Of a DNA stretch of 64,000 nt, positions 36,905 to 44,945 are shown piece by piece. Numbering within the stretch: position 1 is the stretch's first letter; each line of letters begins with the position of its first letter. The notes under the pieces are model-generated. The model saw only the letters and a list, made by a program, of their open reading frames with translations. It searched no databases and was not told where the DNA came from. The stretch is taken from the NCBI RefSeq assembly GCF_002549795.1, contig NZ_CP021435.1:2046001-2110000 (forward strand), given 5' to 3'. The translations under genes and the position numbers were made by a program. This DNA is from Halomonas beimenensis. GTDB lineage: Bacteria; Pseudomonadota; Gammaproteobacteria; Pseudomonadales; Halomonadaceae.

Positions 36905-38317
36905 CTACAGGTCGCGCATCAGCAGGGCGAACTCGATCCGCGAGGCCTCGATGGGCTCCCCCGGCACCGGGATGCGGACCACGTGGCCCGAGCCGGGCGC
37001 CGCGCCCACGGGCTCGCCTCGCTTGTTCTCGATGTGCTCCAGGACGAAGCGACGATTGCCGCCGGGCAGCATCAGTTCCATGCCGTCGCCGACCTCGAAA
37101 CGGTTCTTGACGTCGATCTCGAGCACGCCGCGATCCGGGTCGTAACCGGTGATCTCGCCGACGAACTGCTGGTGGACGCCCACCGAGTTGCCCTGCTCGT
37201 AGTTCTGGTACTCGTCGTGGACATGGCGACGATAGAAGCCTTCCGTGTAGCCGCGGTTGGCCAGGTTGTCGAGTTCGTCCATCAGCCGCATGTCGAAGGG
37301 GCGGCCGGCCACGGCGTCGTCGATGGCACGCCGGTAGACCTGGGCGGTGCGCGCCACGTAGTAGTGGGACTTGGTGCGCCCCTCGATCTTCAGCGAGCTC
37401 ACCCCCATCTCGGTCAACCGGGGCACGTGCTGGACGGCGCGCAGGTCCTTGGAGTTCATGATGTAGGTGCCGTGCTCGTCCTCGAAGACCGGCATCAGCT
37501 CGCCGGGCCGGGTGCGGTCCTCGATCAGCGCCGAGAGCTCGTCCTGGCCCTCCACGCCGCCGGCGGTGGCGGTGCTCGTCTCGGCGCTGCCGCCGGCGGA
37601 GGCGATCATGCCGCCGCCCTGCTCCGGCGTCCAGATGCCGCTGGCGGCATGGGCCCGGGCCGAGTTGGCCGGGACCAGGTCGCCGGTCTCGTCCTCGGCG
37701 GCGGCCACGGTGTTGTACTTCCAGCGGCAGGCGTTGGTGCAGGTGCCCTGGTTGGGGTCGCGGTGATTGAAGTAGCCGGACAGCAGGCAACGCCCCGAGT
37801 AGGCGATGCACAGTGCGCCATGAACGAAGGTCTCGATCTCGAGGTCCGGGCACTCGGCACGGATCTGGGCGATCTCCTCCAGCGACAGCTCCCGGGACAG
37901 GATGATCCGGCTGATGCCCTGCCGCTGCCAGAACTTCGCCGCGGCATAGTTGACCACGTTGGACTGCACCGACAGGTGGATCACCTGATCCGGCCAGCGC
38001 TCGCGGATCATCATGATCAGGCCGGGATCGGACATGATCAGGGCGTCGGGGCCGGCCTCGATCACCGGCTCCATGTCCCGCAGGTAGGTCTTGAGCTTGC
38101 TGTTGTGGGGGGCGATGTTGGAGGCCACGTAGAACTGCTTGCCCCGCTCGTGGGCATAGGCGATGCCCTTGTGCAGGTTGTCGAGCTTGAAGTCGTTGTT
38201 GCGCACGCGCAGGGAGTAGCGCGGCTGGCCGGCATAAACCGCGTCCGCGCCATAGGCGAAGGCATAGCGCATGTTCTTGAAGGTGCCGGCGGGCGACAGC
38301 AGTTCGGGGGCTTGCAT
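36905..38317 (-). CDS. trhP: tRNA 5-hydroxyuridine synthase TrhP (U32 peptidase family, YegQ)
   Basis: A 470-residue member of the U32 peptidase-like family that hydroxylates U34 of tRNA using prephenate. MQAPELLSPAGTFKNMRYAFAYGADAVYAG at the start, HGALCIAYSGRCLLSGYFNHRDPNQGTC in the centre (including the family cysteines) and KIEGRTKSHYYVARTAQVYR near residue 330 align closely with E. coli YegQ from memory. The start at 38317 gives the standard N-terminus; the frame stays open further upstream only through the heptamer repeat. A TATAAT -10 box lies upstream at 38381-38376 on the minus strand. It is divergent from queC, another tRNA wobble-modification gene. Confidence 0.93.
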   Translation of the reverse strand: MQAPELLSPAGTFKNMRYAFAYGADAVYAGQPRYSLRVRNNDFKLDNLHKGIAYAHERGKQFYVASNIAPHNSKLKTYLRDMEPVIEAGPDALIMSDPGLIMMIRERWPDQVIHLSVQSNVVNYAAAKFWQRQGISRIILSRELSLEEIAQIRAECPDLEIETFVHGALCIAYSGRCLLSGYFNHRDPNQGTCTNACRWKYNTVAAAEDETGDLVPANSARAHAASGIWTPEQGGGMIASAGGSAETSTATAGGVEGQDELSALIEDRTRPGELMPVFEDEHGTYIMNSKDLRAVQHVPRLTEMGVSSLKIEGRTKSHYYVARTAQVYRRAIDDAVAGRPFDMRLMDELDNLANRGYTEGFYRRHVHDEYQNYEQGNSVGVHQQFVGEITGYDPDRGVLEIDVKNRFEVGDGMELMLPGGNRRFVLEHIENKRGEPVGAAPGSGHVVRIPVPGEPIEASRIEFALLMRDL

Positions 38318-38375
38318 GGGGTTCACCGTTGTCAGGACGATGGCGCGCTTGAGCGCAGGAAACGAAGGGGGACGG

Positions 38376-38381
38376 ATTATA
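38376..38381 (-). promoter_or_regulatory. Probable -10 box of trhP
   Basis: On the minus strand this reads TATAAT, a perfect consensus -10 hexamer, 59 bases upstream of the trhP start. The -35 position falls inside the GCCGAAC heptamer tract and has no good match to TTGACA. Confidence 0.55.
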
Positions 38382-38386
38382 ACAGC

Positions 38387-38435
38387 GCCGAACGCCGAAC
38401 GCCGAACGCCGAACGCCGAACGCCGAACGCCGAGC
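38387..38435. repeat. Heptamer tandem repeat (GCCGAAC)6 GCCGAGC
   Basis: Six perfect copies of GCCGAAC followed by one GCCGAGC, in the intergenic region between divergent trhP and queC. The tract starts five bases upstream of the trhP -10 box, so it occupies the -35 region. Reverse-complement copies of the variant unit (GCTCGGC, twice) occur at 60610-60623. Confidence 0.97.
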
Positions 38436-38439
38436 CAGC

Positions 38440-38469
38440 TTGGCACTTGTCTCGACGGTCAAGTACACT
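38440..38469 (+). promoter_or_regulatory. Possible promoter of queC-queE-queD
   Basis: TTGGCA (38440-38445), an 18-base spacer and TACACT (38464-38469) form a moderate sigma-70 pair. This would start transcription about 50 bases before the queC ATG. It is read by eye and not unique. Confidence 0.35.
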
Positions 38470-38478
38470 GGGGGCTTC

Positions 38479-38510
38479 CCGGACCGGACCCCGGTTAAGC
38501 AAATTCTCCG
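38479..38510 (+). promoter_or_regulatory. Candidate preQ1-I-like pseudoknot in the queC leader
   Basis: CCGG (38479-38482) can pair with CCGG (38491-38494). The enclosed loop contains CGGA (38485-38488), which is complementary to TCCG (38507-38510) after a TTAAGCAAATTC tail. Short stem, C-rich loop end (ACC), A-containing tail and loop-tail pairing are the features of class I preQ1 riboswitches, which control queuosine genes. The stem is only four pairs and the tail is less A-rich than usual, so this is a weak candidate. Confidence 0.25.
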
Positions 38511-38525
38511 ACCCACAGGTACCCC

Positions 38526-39215
38526 ATGTCCCATCATTCCGCTCCTGCCACCGTGGTGATCTACTCCGGCGGCATGGATTCCTATACCGTGCTTCACCGC
38601 GCCCTGCGCGAGGGCCGCGAGGTGCATGCGCTCTCCTTCGACTACGGCCAGCGCCACGCCCGCGAGCTGGAGGTCGCCCGCCGGGTCTGCCGAGAGCTCG
38701 GCGTGCCCCACCAGGTGGTCGACATCACCGCCATCCACGGCCTGATCGACGCCTCCGCGCTGACCGACGCCAGCCGCGAGCTGCCCGACGCCGACTACGC
38801 CGAGGACAACCTGCAGGACACCGTGGTGCCCAACCGCAACATGATCCTGCTCTCGCTGGCCATCGCCAAGGCGGTGAACATCGGCGCCGACCGGGTCGAC
38901 TACGGCGCCCACGGCGGCGATCACGTCCTCTACCCGGACTGCCGGCCCGAGTTCGTCGAGGCCATGAATGCCGTGGCCGCCATCGCCAACTTCGCCCCGA
39001 TCGAGATCCACGCCCCCTACCTGCGTGCCGGCAAGGCCGAGATCCTCGCCGACGGCCTGGCCATGGGCCTGGACTATGCCCGCACCTGGACCTGCTACCG
39101 GGGCGAGGCCCTGGCCTGCGGTCGCTGCGGCAGCTGCCGGGAGCGGCTGGCGGCCTTCGCCGCCAACGACGCCGTCGACCCCCTGGCCTACGCGGGGGAG
39201 CCCGGGGATGTATAG
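38526..39215 (+). CDS. queC: 7-cyano-7-deazaguanine synthase QueC
   Basis: A 229-residue ATP-dependent enzyme that turns 7-carboxy-7-deazaguanine into preQ0 in queuosine biosynthesis. The PP-loop motif YSGGMDSYT is at residues 13-21. [24 protein letters not shown] and [14 protein letters not shown] follow, and the zinc site ends with [11 protein letters not shown] near residue 200. Met replaces the more usual Leu or Gln in the PP-loop, which is tolerated. The stop overlaps queE by eight bases. It heads the operon queC-queE-queD-ykgJ-like and is divergent from trhP. Confidence 0.95.
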   Translation: MSHHSAPATVVIYSGGMDSYTVLHRALREGREVHALSFDYGQRHARELEVARRVCRELGVPHQVVDITAIHGLIDASALTDASRELPDADYAEDNLQDTVVPNRNMILLSLAIAKAVNIGADRVDYGAHGGDHVLYPDCRPEFVEAMNAVAAIANFAPIEIHAPYLRAGKAEILADGLAMGLDYARTWTCYRGEALACGRCGSCRERLAAFAANDAVDPLAYAGEPGDV

Positions 39216-39852
39216 CGTCAAGGAGGCCTTCTACTCGCTGCAGGGGGAAGGCGGCCAGGCCGGCCGGGCCAGCGTCTTCTGCCGCTTCAGCGGCTGCAAC
39301 CTCTGGTCCGGCCGCGAGGCCCACCGGGCCGCGGCCGCGTGCCGCTTCTGCGACACCGACTTCGTCGGCACCGACGGCCAGCACGGCGGGCGCTTTACCT
39401 CGACCGCCGCCCTGGCCGACCATCTGGTGGCCCTGTGGCCGGAGGCCCCTGGCACGGCGACGCCCCAGGTGATCTTCACCGGCGGCGAGCCCCTGCTGCA
39501 GCTCGACGAGGCCCTGATCGCCGCCATGCACGAGCGCGGCTTCGACGTCGCCGTGGAGACCAACGGCACCCTGCCGGCGCCCGCGGGCATCGACTGGCTG
39601 TGCGTCAGCCCCAAGGGCCAGGCGCCGCTCGTCCAGACCCGCGGCGACGAGCTCAAGCTGATCCATCCCCAGCCCGACGCGCCGCCCGAACGCTTCGTCG
39701 ACCTGGGCTTCCGTCACTTCTTCCTGCAGCCCATGGACACCGCTCCCCTGGGGGGCGGCGGCGACAGCCTGGCCGAGACCGTGGCCTATTGCCTGGCCCA
39801 TCCGCAATGGCGGCTGTCGCTGCAGACCCACAAGATCGCGGGGATCGACTGA
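39208..39852 (+). CDS. queE: 7-carboxy-7-deazaguanine synthase QueE
   Basis: A 214-residue radical-SAM enzyme that rearranges 6-carboxytetrahydropterin to 7-carboxy-7-deazaguanine. The [4Fe-4S] cysteines are spaced C-x14-C-x2-C (residues 31, 46, 49), the variant of the motif seen in proteobacterial Que[15 protein letters not shown] at the start and [15 protein letters not shown] and VAVETNGT in the middle are typical. The ATG at 39208 lies inside the end of queC. The stop codon shares one base with the queD start (TGATG), so translation is coupled. Confidence 0.95.
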   Translation: MYSVKEAFYSLQGEGGQAGRASVFCRFSGCNLWSGREAHRAAAACRFCDTDFVGTDGQHGGRFTSTAALADHLVALWPEAPGTATPQVIFTGGEPLLQLDEALIAAMHERGFDVAVETNGTLPAPAGIDWLCVSPKGQAPLVQTRGDELKLIHPQPDAPPERFVDLGFRHFFLQPMDTAPLGGGGDSLAETVAYCLAHPQWRLSLQTHKIAGID

Positions 39853-40742
39853 TGACCCTCTTCGTCCATCGCCTCACCCACCTGGACATCTCGCTGTGGT
39901 GCCCCGAGCGCGGGCTCGTCGGCGCGAGCTGGCTCGTCGACGCCGAGCTCGACGGCGAGCTCGGCGAGGACGGCATGCTCTTCGACTTCGGCGAGGTCAA
40001 GCCCTGGATCAAGTCGCGCCTCGACCGCGGGGCGGACCATACCCTGCTGGTGCCCACCGAGGCGGCGGGCATCGCGGTCCGGGACTGCCCGGAGGGCCTC
40101 TGCGTGCGGGCCGAGACGCCCTATCCGTTCGAGGTGCGCGGCCCGCGCCAGGCCTTCACCCTGCTGCCCTGGGACGCCGTCACCCCGTCGCGGCTCGCCG
40201 AGCGGCTGGCCACGGAACTGATGCGTCAGCCCCCGCCCAGGGTCGAGGCCATCCGCCTGGCCCTGCGCGAGGAGGCCATCGCCGGCGCCCACTACACCTA
40301 CAGCCATGGGCTCAGGCGCCATGCGGGCAACTGCCAGCGCATCGCCCACGGCCATCGCTCGCGGCTTCACGTCTGGCAAGGGGGGGAACGATGCCCTGCC
40401 CTGGAGGCCGACTGGGCCTCTCGGCTCGCGGACCGCTACCTGGTGGACGAGGCGGATGTGGTGGAGGGGCAGGACGCCTCCTTCCTGGGTCGGCTGACCA
40501 CCCGCTACCGGGCCGAGCAGGGACGGTTCGCGCTGAGCCTGCCCCGGGAACGCTGCGTGGTGATGCCATGCCCCACCACGGTGGAGCACATCGCGGCCTG
40601 GCTGGCCGGGGAGATCGCCGGGGAAACGGGACGGGCCACCCGGGTCCAGGCCTTCGAGGGCGTCGACAAGGGGGCCCTGGCGGAGGCCCGCCCTGAGGCC
40701 GGTGCCCCGGAACGCCGGCCGGAGACGCACGCAACGCCATGA
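39852..40742 (+). CDS. queD: 6-carboxytetrahydropterin synthase QueD, tandem T-fold form
   Basis: A 296-residue protein, more than twice the usual length of about 120. The N-terminal half (residues about 1-110) has a T-fold with MLFDFGEVKPWIKSRLDRGADHTLLVP, matching the core D-F-x-x-V and DHxxL elements of QueD, but lacks the zinc histidines. The C-terminal half has HAGNCQRIAHGHRSRLHVW with the catalytic Cys and zinc His-Gly-His, then CPTTVEHIAAWLA and AFEGVDKGA, the usual substrate-binding ends. The two halves together carry one set of active-site motifs. Its place after queC and queE supports the QueD reaction. It overlaps the next gene by four bases. Confidence 0.85.
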   Translation: MTLFVHRLTHLDISLWCPERGLVGASWLVDAELDGELGEDGMLFDFGEVKPWIKSRLDRGADHTLLVPTEAAGIAVRDCPEGLCVRAETPYPFEVRGPRQAFTLLPWDAVTPSRLAERLATELMRQPPPRVEAIRLALREEAIAGAHYTYSHGLRRHAGNCQRIAHGHRSRLHVWQGGERCPALEADWASRLADRYLVDEADVVEGQDASFLGRLTTRYRAEQGRFALSLPRERCVVMPCPTTVEHIAAWLAGEIAGETGRATRVQAFEGVDKGALAEARPEAGAPERRPETHATP

Positions 40743-41008
40743 GTCACGAACCGTCGGCCCCCGGTTGTCGCCCGGGCTGCGGCGCCTGCTGCATCGCGCC
40801 CTCGATCAGTTCCCCGATCCCCGGCATGCCGGCGGGCAAGCCCGCCGGGGAACGCTGCGTGCAGCTCGACGACGACAACCTCTGCCGCCTGTTCGGCGAC
40901 CCCCGCCGCCCCGGGGTGTGCGCCCGGTTCGACTTCGACCCGGCACTGTGCGGGGAGCACCGCGACCAGGCGCTCGAGCGCATCGCCGCCCTGGAGGTCG
41001 CGACCTAG
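40739..41008 (+). CDS. YkgJ family cysteine-cluster protein
   Basis: An 89-residue protein with the cluster CRPGCGACCIAPS near the N-terminus, CVQLDDDNLCRLF in the middle and CARFDFDPALCG near the end. This pattern defines the YkgJ/CxxCxxCC family of putative iron- or zinc-chelating proteins. The ATG overlaps the queD stop (ATGA), so it is translationally coupled to the queuosine operon. A role in metal supply to the iron-sulfur enzyme QueE or the zinc enzymes QueC and QueD is an attractive but untested inference. Confidence 0.85.
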   Translation: MSHEPSAPGCRPGCGACCIAPSISSPIPGMPAGKPAGERCVQLDDDNLCRLFGDPRRPGVCARFDFDPALCGEHRDQALERIAALEVAT

Positions 41009-41015
41009 CGGCCGC

Positions 41016-44000
41016 TCAGTCCTCGGCGTCGGCGGTGTGGGGCAGGCGCTTGTCGAGCAGGGTGCGCCAGCGTACCAGCACCGGGGCGTCGCTGTGGCTG
41101 ACCTCGCCGAGCAGGGCGCGGAAGTCGGCGCGGGCGGCCTCGTCCTCCGGGTCGACCAGGGTCAGCCAGGCCTCCAGGGCACACAACTCCTGGTGCAGGT
41201 TACCGTCGTCCCGGGCCTGCTCCAGGGCCTGCTCGGTCAGGGCCCGAACCTCCTCGGCGGGATGGCCGAGGCGGAGGAGCACCCGGGCCAGTTGCACCGC
41301 CAGCTCGGGCACGAACAGGGTGGTACGCTCCCGGGCGATCAGCAGGCTCTGGTCCAGGTAGTCCTCGGCGCGGGCCAGCTCGCCCAGGGAGATGCAGGCA
41401 TCGACGAACCACAGCGCCGGCCGCTGATAGGGGTCACGGCCGGTGACCTCGGCGAGCTCGTCCAGCGCCGCCTCGATGCGGGCGAGCCCCTCGCGGTCGC
41501 CGGACAGGGCCCGCTGCCAGCCGAGCACCAGGCGGGCCGAGACCTGCCAGAGGTGCAGGTCCGGCGTGCCGGTGATCTCGTAGGCGCGCTCCGCCCGGCT
41601 GGCGGCCAGGTGGACGTGCCCCACCTGGCGGTAGAGGGCCGCGGCGTACATCAGCGCCATGGCCAGGCTGCCGGGATGATTGATGCGCTCGGCCAGCCGG
41701 ATCGCCGATTCCACCTGCTGCTCGGCGCGACCATAGTCGCCGCGCAGGCACAGCGCCCAGCCCTGGAAGCAGGCGGCGGCCACCTGGGGATGATCGGAGA
41801 ACGGCAGCCACTCGATCATCATCGGCGCGTTGAGCGGATCGATCTCCTCCAGGTGCTCGTAGGCCTGCTGGATGCGTCCCGCCCAGTACTCGCAGCTGGC
41901 CCGCGCGAAGTCGGCCAGGCGACGATAGCGCGGATCCTCCAGCCGGCCGGCCAGGTCGGCCAGCCGCGAGGCCAGCAGGAAGGCATCGGCGTGGGCGTTG
42001 CGCTGGCTGCACCCTACCCACAGGCCCCACTTGACCAGGAAGGCCTGCTCCAGGTCCTCGCTCTCCTCCGGCGCCTCGTCGGCGCAGGCCAGCAGCTCCC
42101 GGGCACGCACGAAACTCTCGTGGGCCGTGGGCGAGCCGTGTCCCTCCAGGGCGAAGGCCGCCTGGCCACGCACGGTGTGCAGGCTGATCTCGCGTTCGGC
42201 CTGGCCCTCCACATGGCGCAGGCTGGCCAGCCCGAAGTCGGCCATCTTCAGGGCCGTGCGGTTGGCGCTGACCTTAAGCGCCTCGCGGGCGGCCAGCTCG
42301 AAGTAGCGGGCGCCCCGGGCGTAGTGGCCGCTGCGCCTCAGGTGGGTGGCGAAGTCGCCGGGATGCCGGCTGATCCACATCGGGAAGCGTTCCTCGATCA
42401 GGCCGACCACCTGGCGGTGCAGGGCCACCCGCACGTCCCGGGGGCAGGACAGGTAGGCGGCCTCCTGGAGGAGCTGATGGGTGAACTGGTATTCACGCCC
42501 CTCGTCCTCGCCCTCCACCGGCTCGATGATCTCCAGGCGCACCATCTGCTCCAGGGCGAAGGTCAGCCGCGGCATCTCCCAGCCGCTGCACTCGGCGAGG
42601 AAGTCGAGCCGGAAGCGACGCCCCAGGACCGCGGCCACATGAGCCACCTCGCGATCGGCGTCGAGCTGGTCGATGCGGCTGGCCAGCAGGCCGAGCAGGC
42701 CCCGTGGCAGCTCGTCGAGCTGCACGCTGCGCCCCTCGCGACGGTCCATGTCGACCCGCCGGCAGATCTCCTGCAGGTAGAGCGGCACGCCGTCGCAGCG
42801 TTCGATGATCTGGCTGCGCAGCCGCGGACTCAGGTGCAGGCGATAGCGGCGGGCCAGCTGGGAGAGCAGGCGCGAGGCCTGCATGGGATCGAGCCGGCCC
42901 AGGGTGATCTGCTGGTCCCAGTCGAGCTTGGCGGGCAGCGCCTCGCGGCCATGGTGACTGGCGACCAGCAGGAAGGGGCAATTGATGGGCAGCCGGGCCT
43001 GGAGGCCGGCCAGCACCTTGAAGGAGGGCTCGTCGAGCCACTGCAGGTCGTCGATCATCAGCACCAGCGTACGCCGCTCGGTCAGGCGATCGATCAGTCG
43101 GTGCAGCAGGGCCACCACCAGCTCGACGGCCTCGCCGCTCTGGGCGATCACGGCCAGCTCGCGGGGCTCGCGCACGCCCAGGGCCTCCTCCAGCAGCAGG
43201 CCTTGCTCGTCGCCGAGGTCGGCGGGGACGAGCCCCTCCAGGCGGTCGCCCTCGATGGGCCCGCCCAGGTGCCAGCGCAGCAACTGCCGCGCCACGCCGT
43301 AGGGCTCCTGGACCGACAGCCGGGTGGTGGGCTGCCAGCAGATGGCCGCCTCCCGGCTCTGCTCGAGCTGCCGGAAGCCGACCAGCAGGGCCGACTTGCC
43401 GAGCCCGGAGGGCCCGCGCACCAGCACGCTCTGGCGCAGCCCGATGCCGGCCCGGGCCAGGGCATCGCGCAGGGTGCGCAGTGCCGACTCGCGCCCTACC
43501 AGGCTGGGGGGCAGGGCCTCCCGGCCGCCCTCGTTCTCGCCCAGGACAAGGGCCCGCAGGCGAACCCGGCCGTCGCTGGCCACCAGCCGCGACGACAGCC
43601 GCGGCTGCAGGTCGAGGGCCGGCGGCATGTGCTGGCTGGCCTCCTGGGAGATCACCAGCTCGCTGCCCTCGGCGGCGCTCATCAACGACAGGGCTCCCTG
43701 GGTCACCTGCCCCAGGGGATCGACCAGGTGCCGCTCGGGCAGGTAGACGACGCGGCCGCTGTTGAGGCCGGCGGCCAGGGCGATGCTGGGGGCGCCCCCC
43801 TCGCCGGTCCAGTGGCGGGCGCTCTCCTCGGGCAGCATCCGGCGGCAGTGCTCGTAGAGGGCCACCAGCTCCGCCAGCTGGTGGGCGGGGCCATGGGTGC
43901 CGAAGCAGGCCAGGCCCAGGCCCCCGGTGGCGCCGGGCAGCCAGAAGCCCCCCAGATGGTGGCATTGCTGTTCGAGCCAGCGCATCAGCTCGATCTGCAG

Positions 44001-44915
44001 GGCCAGGCAGGCGCGGGCCTCGCCGCGGGTGGCGAGGTCGGCGTCCAGGGTCAGGCGGATGGCCATCACCGACAGCTGGCGCTGCTCGATCTCGTCCTCG
44101 CGCAGCGGCGAGCTGTCCGCGGCCAGGGTCCGGGAGAAGGCGCCGCTTGGGCCCGAGGCGGCCTCGGACTTGCCGTCGGACCAGTAGCGGGCGAGCTGCA
44201 GGAAGGCCGGATCGGGCTGCTGGCCGGTCAGGGCCAGCAGTTGGAGATAGGCGTTGTACTGCTCGTGGGCGGCGGCCAGCTGCCCCTGCTCGGCGAGCTG
44301 GCGCACCAGGCGCTCATGGAAGGGCCCATAGCCGGAGAAGCGGCTCACCAGGGCCTGCAGCAGCTCGTCCGGCAGCGGATCATGCTGCTCGAGGACCGAC
44401 TCGGCGAAGCGGATCACCCGCTGGCGCCATTCGTTGCGCGCCTGGACCAGCCAGCGCTGGAACTCGGCGCAGGCGCTGAGCTGGAGCTCCTCCACCAGGT
44501 CGCCCTGGTAGCACTCCAGGATCTCCTCCAGGGTCTCCACCTCGGCCGGGGCCTCGAGCAGCGCCTGGAGCTCGTGGAGGTCGAAACGCCAGTGGTCGGG
44601 AAGGCGGAAGGCGATGGTCTGGCGGGAGACCGACAGGACCCGCTCGGCCTGCTCCCCCAGTGACTGGCGCAGACAGTGCAGGGCATGACGCAGGTTGGTC
44701 CGGCCCGACGACAGGCCCTGATCCGGCCACAGCAGCTCGGCCAGGGTCGCCCGATTCACCGGCTGATCGTGGAGCAGCAGGTAGACGAGCAGCGCCTTGA
44801 CCTTGTCGTAGCTGAAATGGGTCAGGGCATCGTCGCTCAGGGTCAGCGAGAAGTGACCGAAGAGGGCCAGGCGATCCTGGTCGTCAGGAGTAACGGCGTC
44901 GGAAGCATCCCGCAT
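41016..44915 (-). CDS. Large ATP-binding transcriptional regulator (winged-helix/BTAD, cyclase-like, STAND ATPase, TPR)
   Basis: A 1299-residue multidomain protein. Residues about 15-105 form a winged-helix DNA-binding domain of the SARP/OmpR type (SYDKVKALLVYLLLHD...LAELLWPD...GRTNLRHALHCLRQ). About 110-240 is a BTAD-like helical domain. About 275-430 resembles a class III nucleotide cyclase (AAGLNSGRVVY) but I cannot find the metal-binding aspartates. A STAND-type ATPase follows, with Walker A GPSGLGKSALL at about 501-511 and Walker B LVLMIDDLQWLDE at about 617-629. TPR-like helices fill the last 450 residues. MalT- and AfsR-like proteins have this plan. It neighbours miaE, 30 bases away on the same strand. 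Ligand and targets are unknown. Confidence 0.85.
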   Translation of the reverse strand: MRDASDAVTPDDQDRLALFGHFSLTLSDDALTHFSYDKVKALLVYLLLHDQPVNRATLAELLWPDQGLSSGRTNLRHALHCLRQSLGEQAERVLSVSRQTIAFRLPDHWRFDLHELQALLEAPAEVETLEEILECYQGDLVEELQLSACAEFQRWLVQARNEWRQRVIRFAESVLEQHDPLPDELLQALVSRFSGYGPFHERLVRQLAEQGQLAAAHEQYNAYLQLLALTGQQPDPAFLQLARYWSDGKSEAASGPSGAFSRTLAADSSPLREDEIEQRQLSVMAIRLTLDADLATRGEARACLALQIELMRWLEQQCHHLGGFWLPGATGGLGLACFGTHGPAHQLAELVALYEHCRRMLPEESARHWTGEGGAPSIALAAGLNSGRVVYLPERHLVDPLGQVTQGALSLMSAAEGSELVISQEASQHMPPALDLQPRLSSRLVASDGRVRLRALVLGENEGGREALPPSLVGRESALRTLRDALARAGIGLRQSVLVRGPSGLGKSALLVGFRQLEQSREAAICWQPTTRLSVQEPYGVARQLLRWHLGGPIEGDRLEGLVPADLGDEQGLLLEEALGVREPRELAVIAQSGEAVELVVALLHRLIDRLTERRTLVLMIDDLQWLDEPSFKVLAGLQARLPINCPFLLVASHHGREALPAKLDWDQQITLGRLDPMQASRLLSQLARRYRLHLSPRLRSQIIERCDGVPLYLQEICRRVDMDRREGRSVQLDELPRGLLGLLASRIDQLDADREVAHVAAVLGRRFRLDFLAECSGWEMPRLTFALEQMVRLEIIEPVEGEDEGREYQFTHQLLQEAAYLSCPRDVRVALHRQVVGLIEERFPMWISRHPGDFATHLRRSGHYARGARYFELAAREALKVSANRTALKMADFGLASLRHVEGQAEREISLHTVRGQAAFALEGHGSPTAHESFVRARELLACADEAPEESEDLEQAFLVKWGLWVGCSQRNAHADAFLLASRLADLAGRLEDPRYRRLADFARASCEYWAGRIQQAYEHLEEIDPLNAPMMIEWLPFSDHPQVAAACFQGWALCLRGDYGRAEQQVESAIRLAERINHPGSLAMALMYAAALYRQVGHVHLAASRAERAYEITGTPDLHLWQVSARLVLGWQRALSGDREGLARIEAALDELAEVTGRDPYQRPALWFVDACISLGELARAEDYLDQSLLIARERTTLFVPELAVQLARVLLRLGHPAEEVRALTEQALEQARDDGNLHQELCALEAWLTLVDPEDEAARADFRALLGEVSHSDAPVLVRWRTLLDKRLPHTADAED

Positions 44916-44945
44916 GATGATCGGTCCTGCTGGGCGGCGTCGGCG

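Noticed and set aside
38387-38435. CRISPR-like array
   Set aside because: Units are seven bases with no spacers, and no cas genes are nearby. It is a simple tandem repeat.
36905-38446. TrhP start at the upstream ATG (513 residues)
   Set aside because: The extra 43 residues are the translation of the heptamer repeat and promoter region; the family N-terminus starts at 38317.
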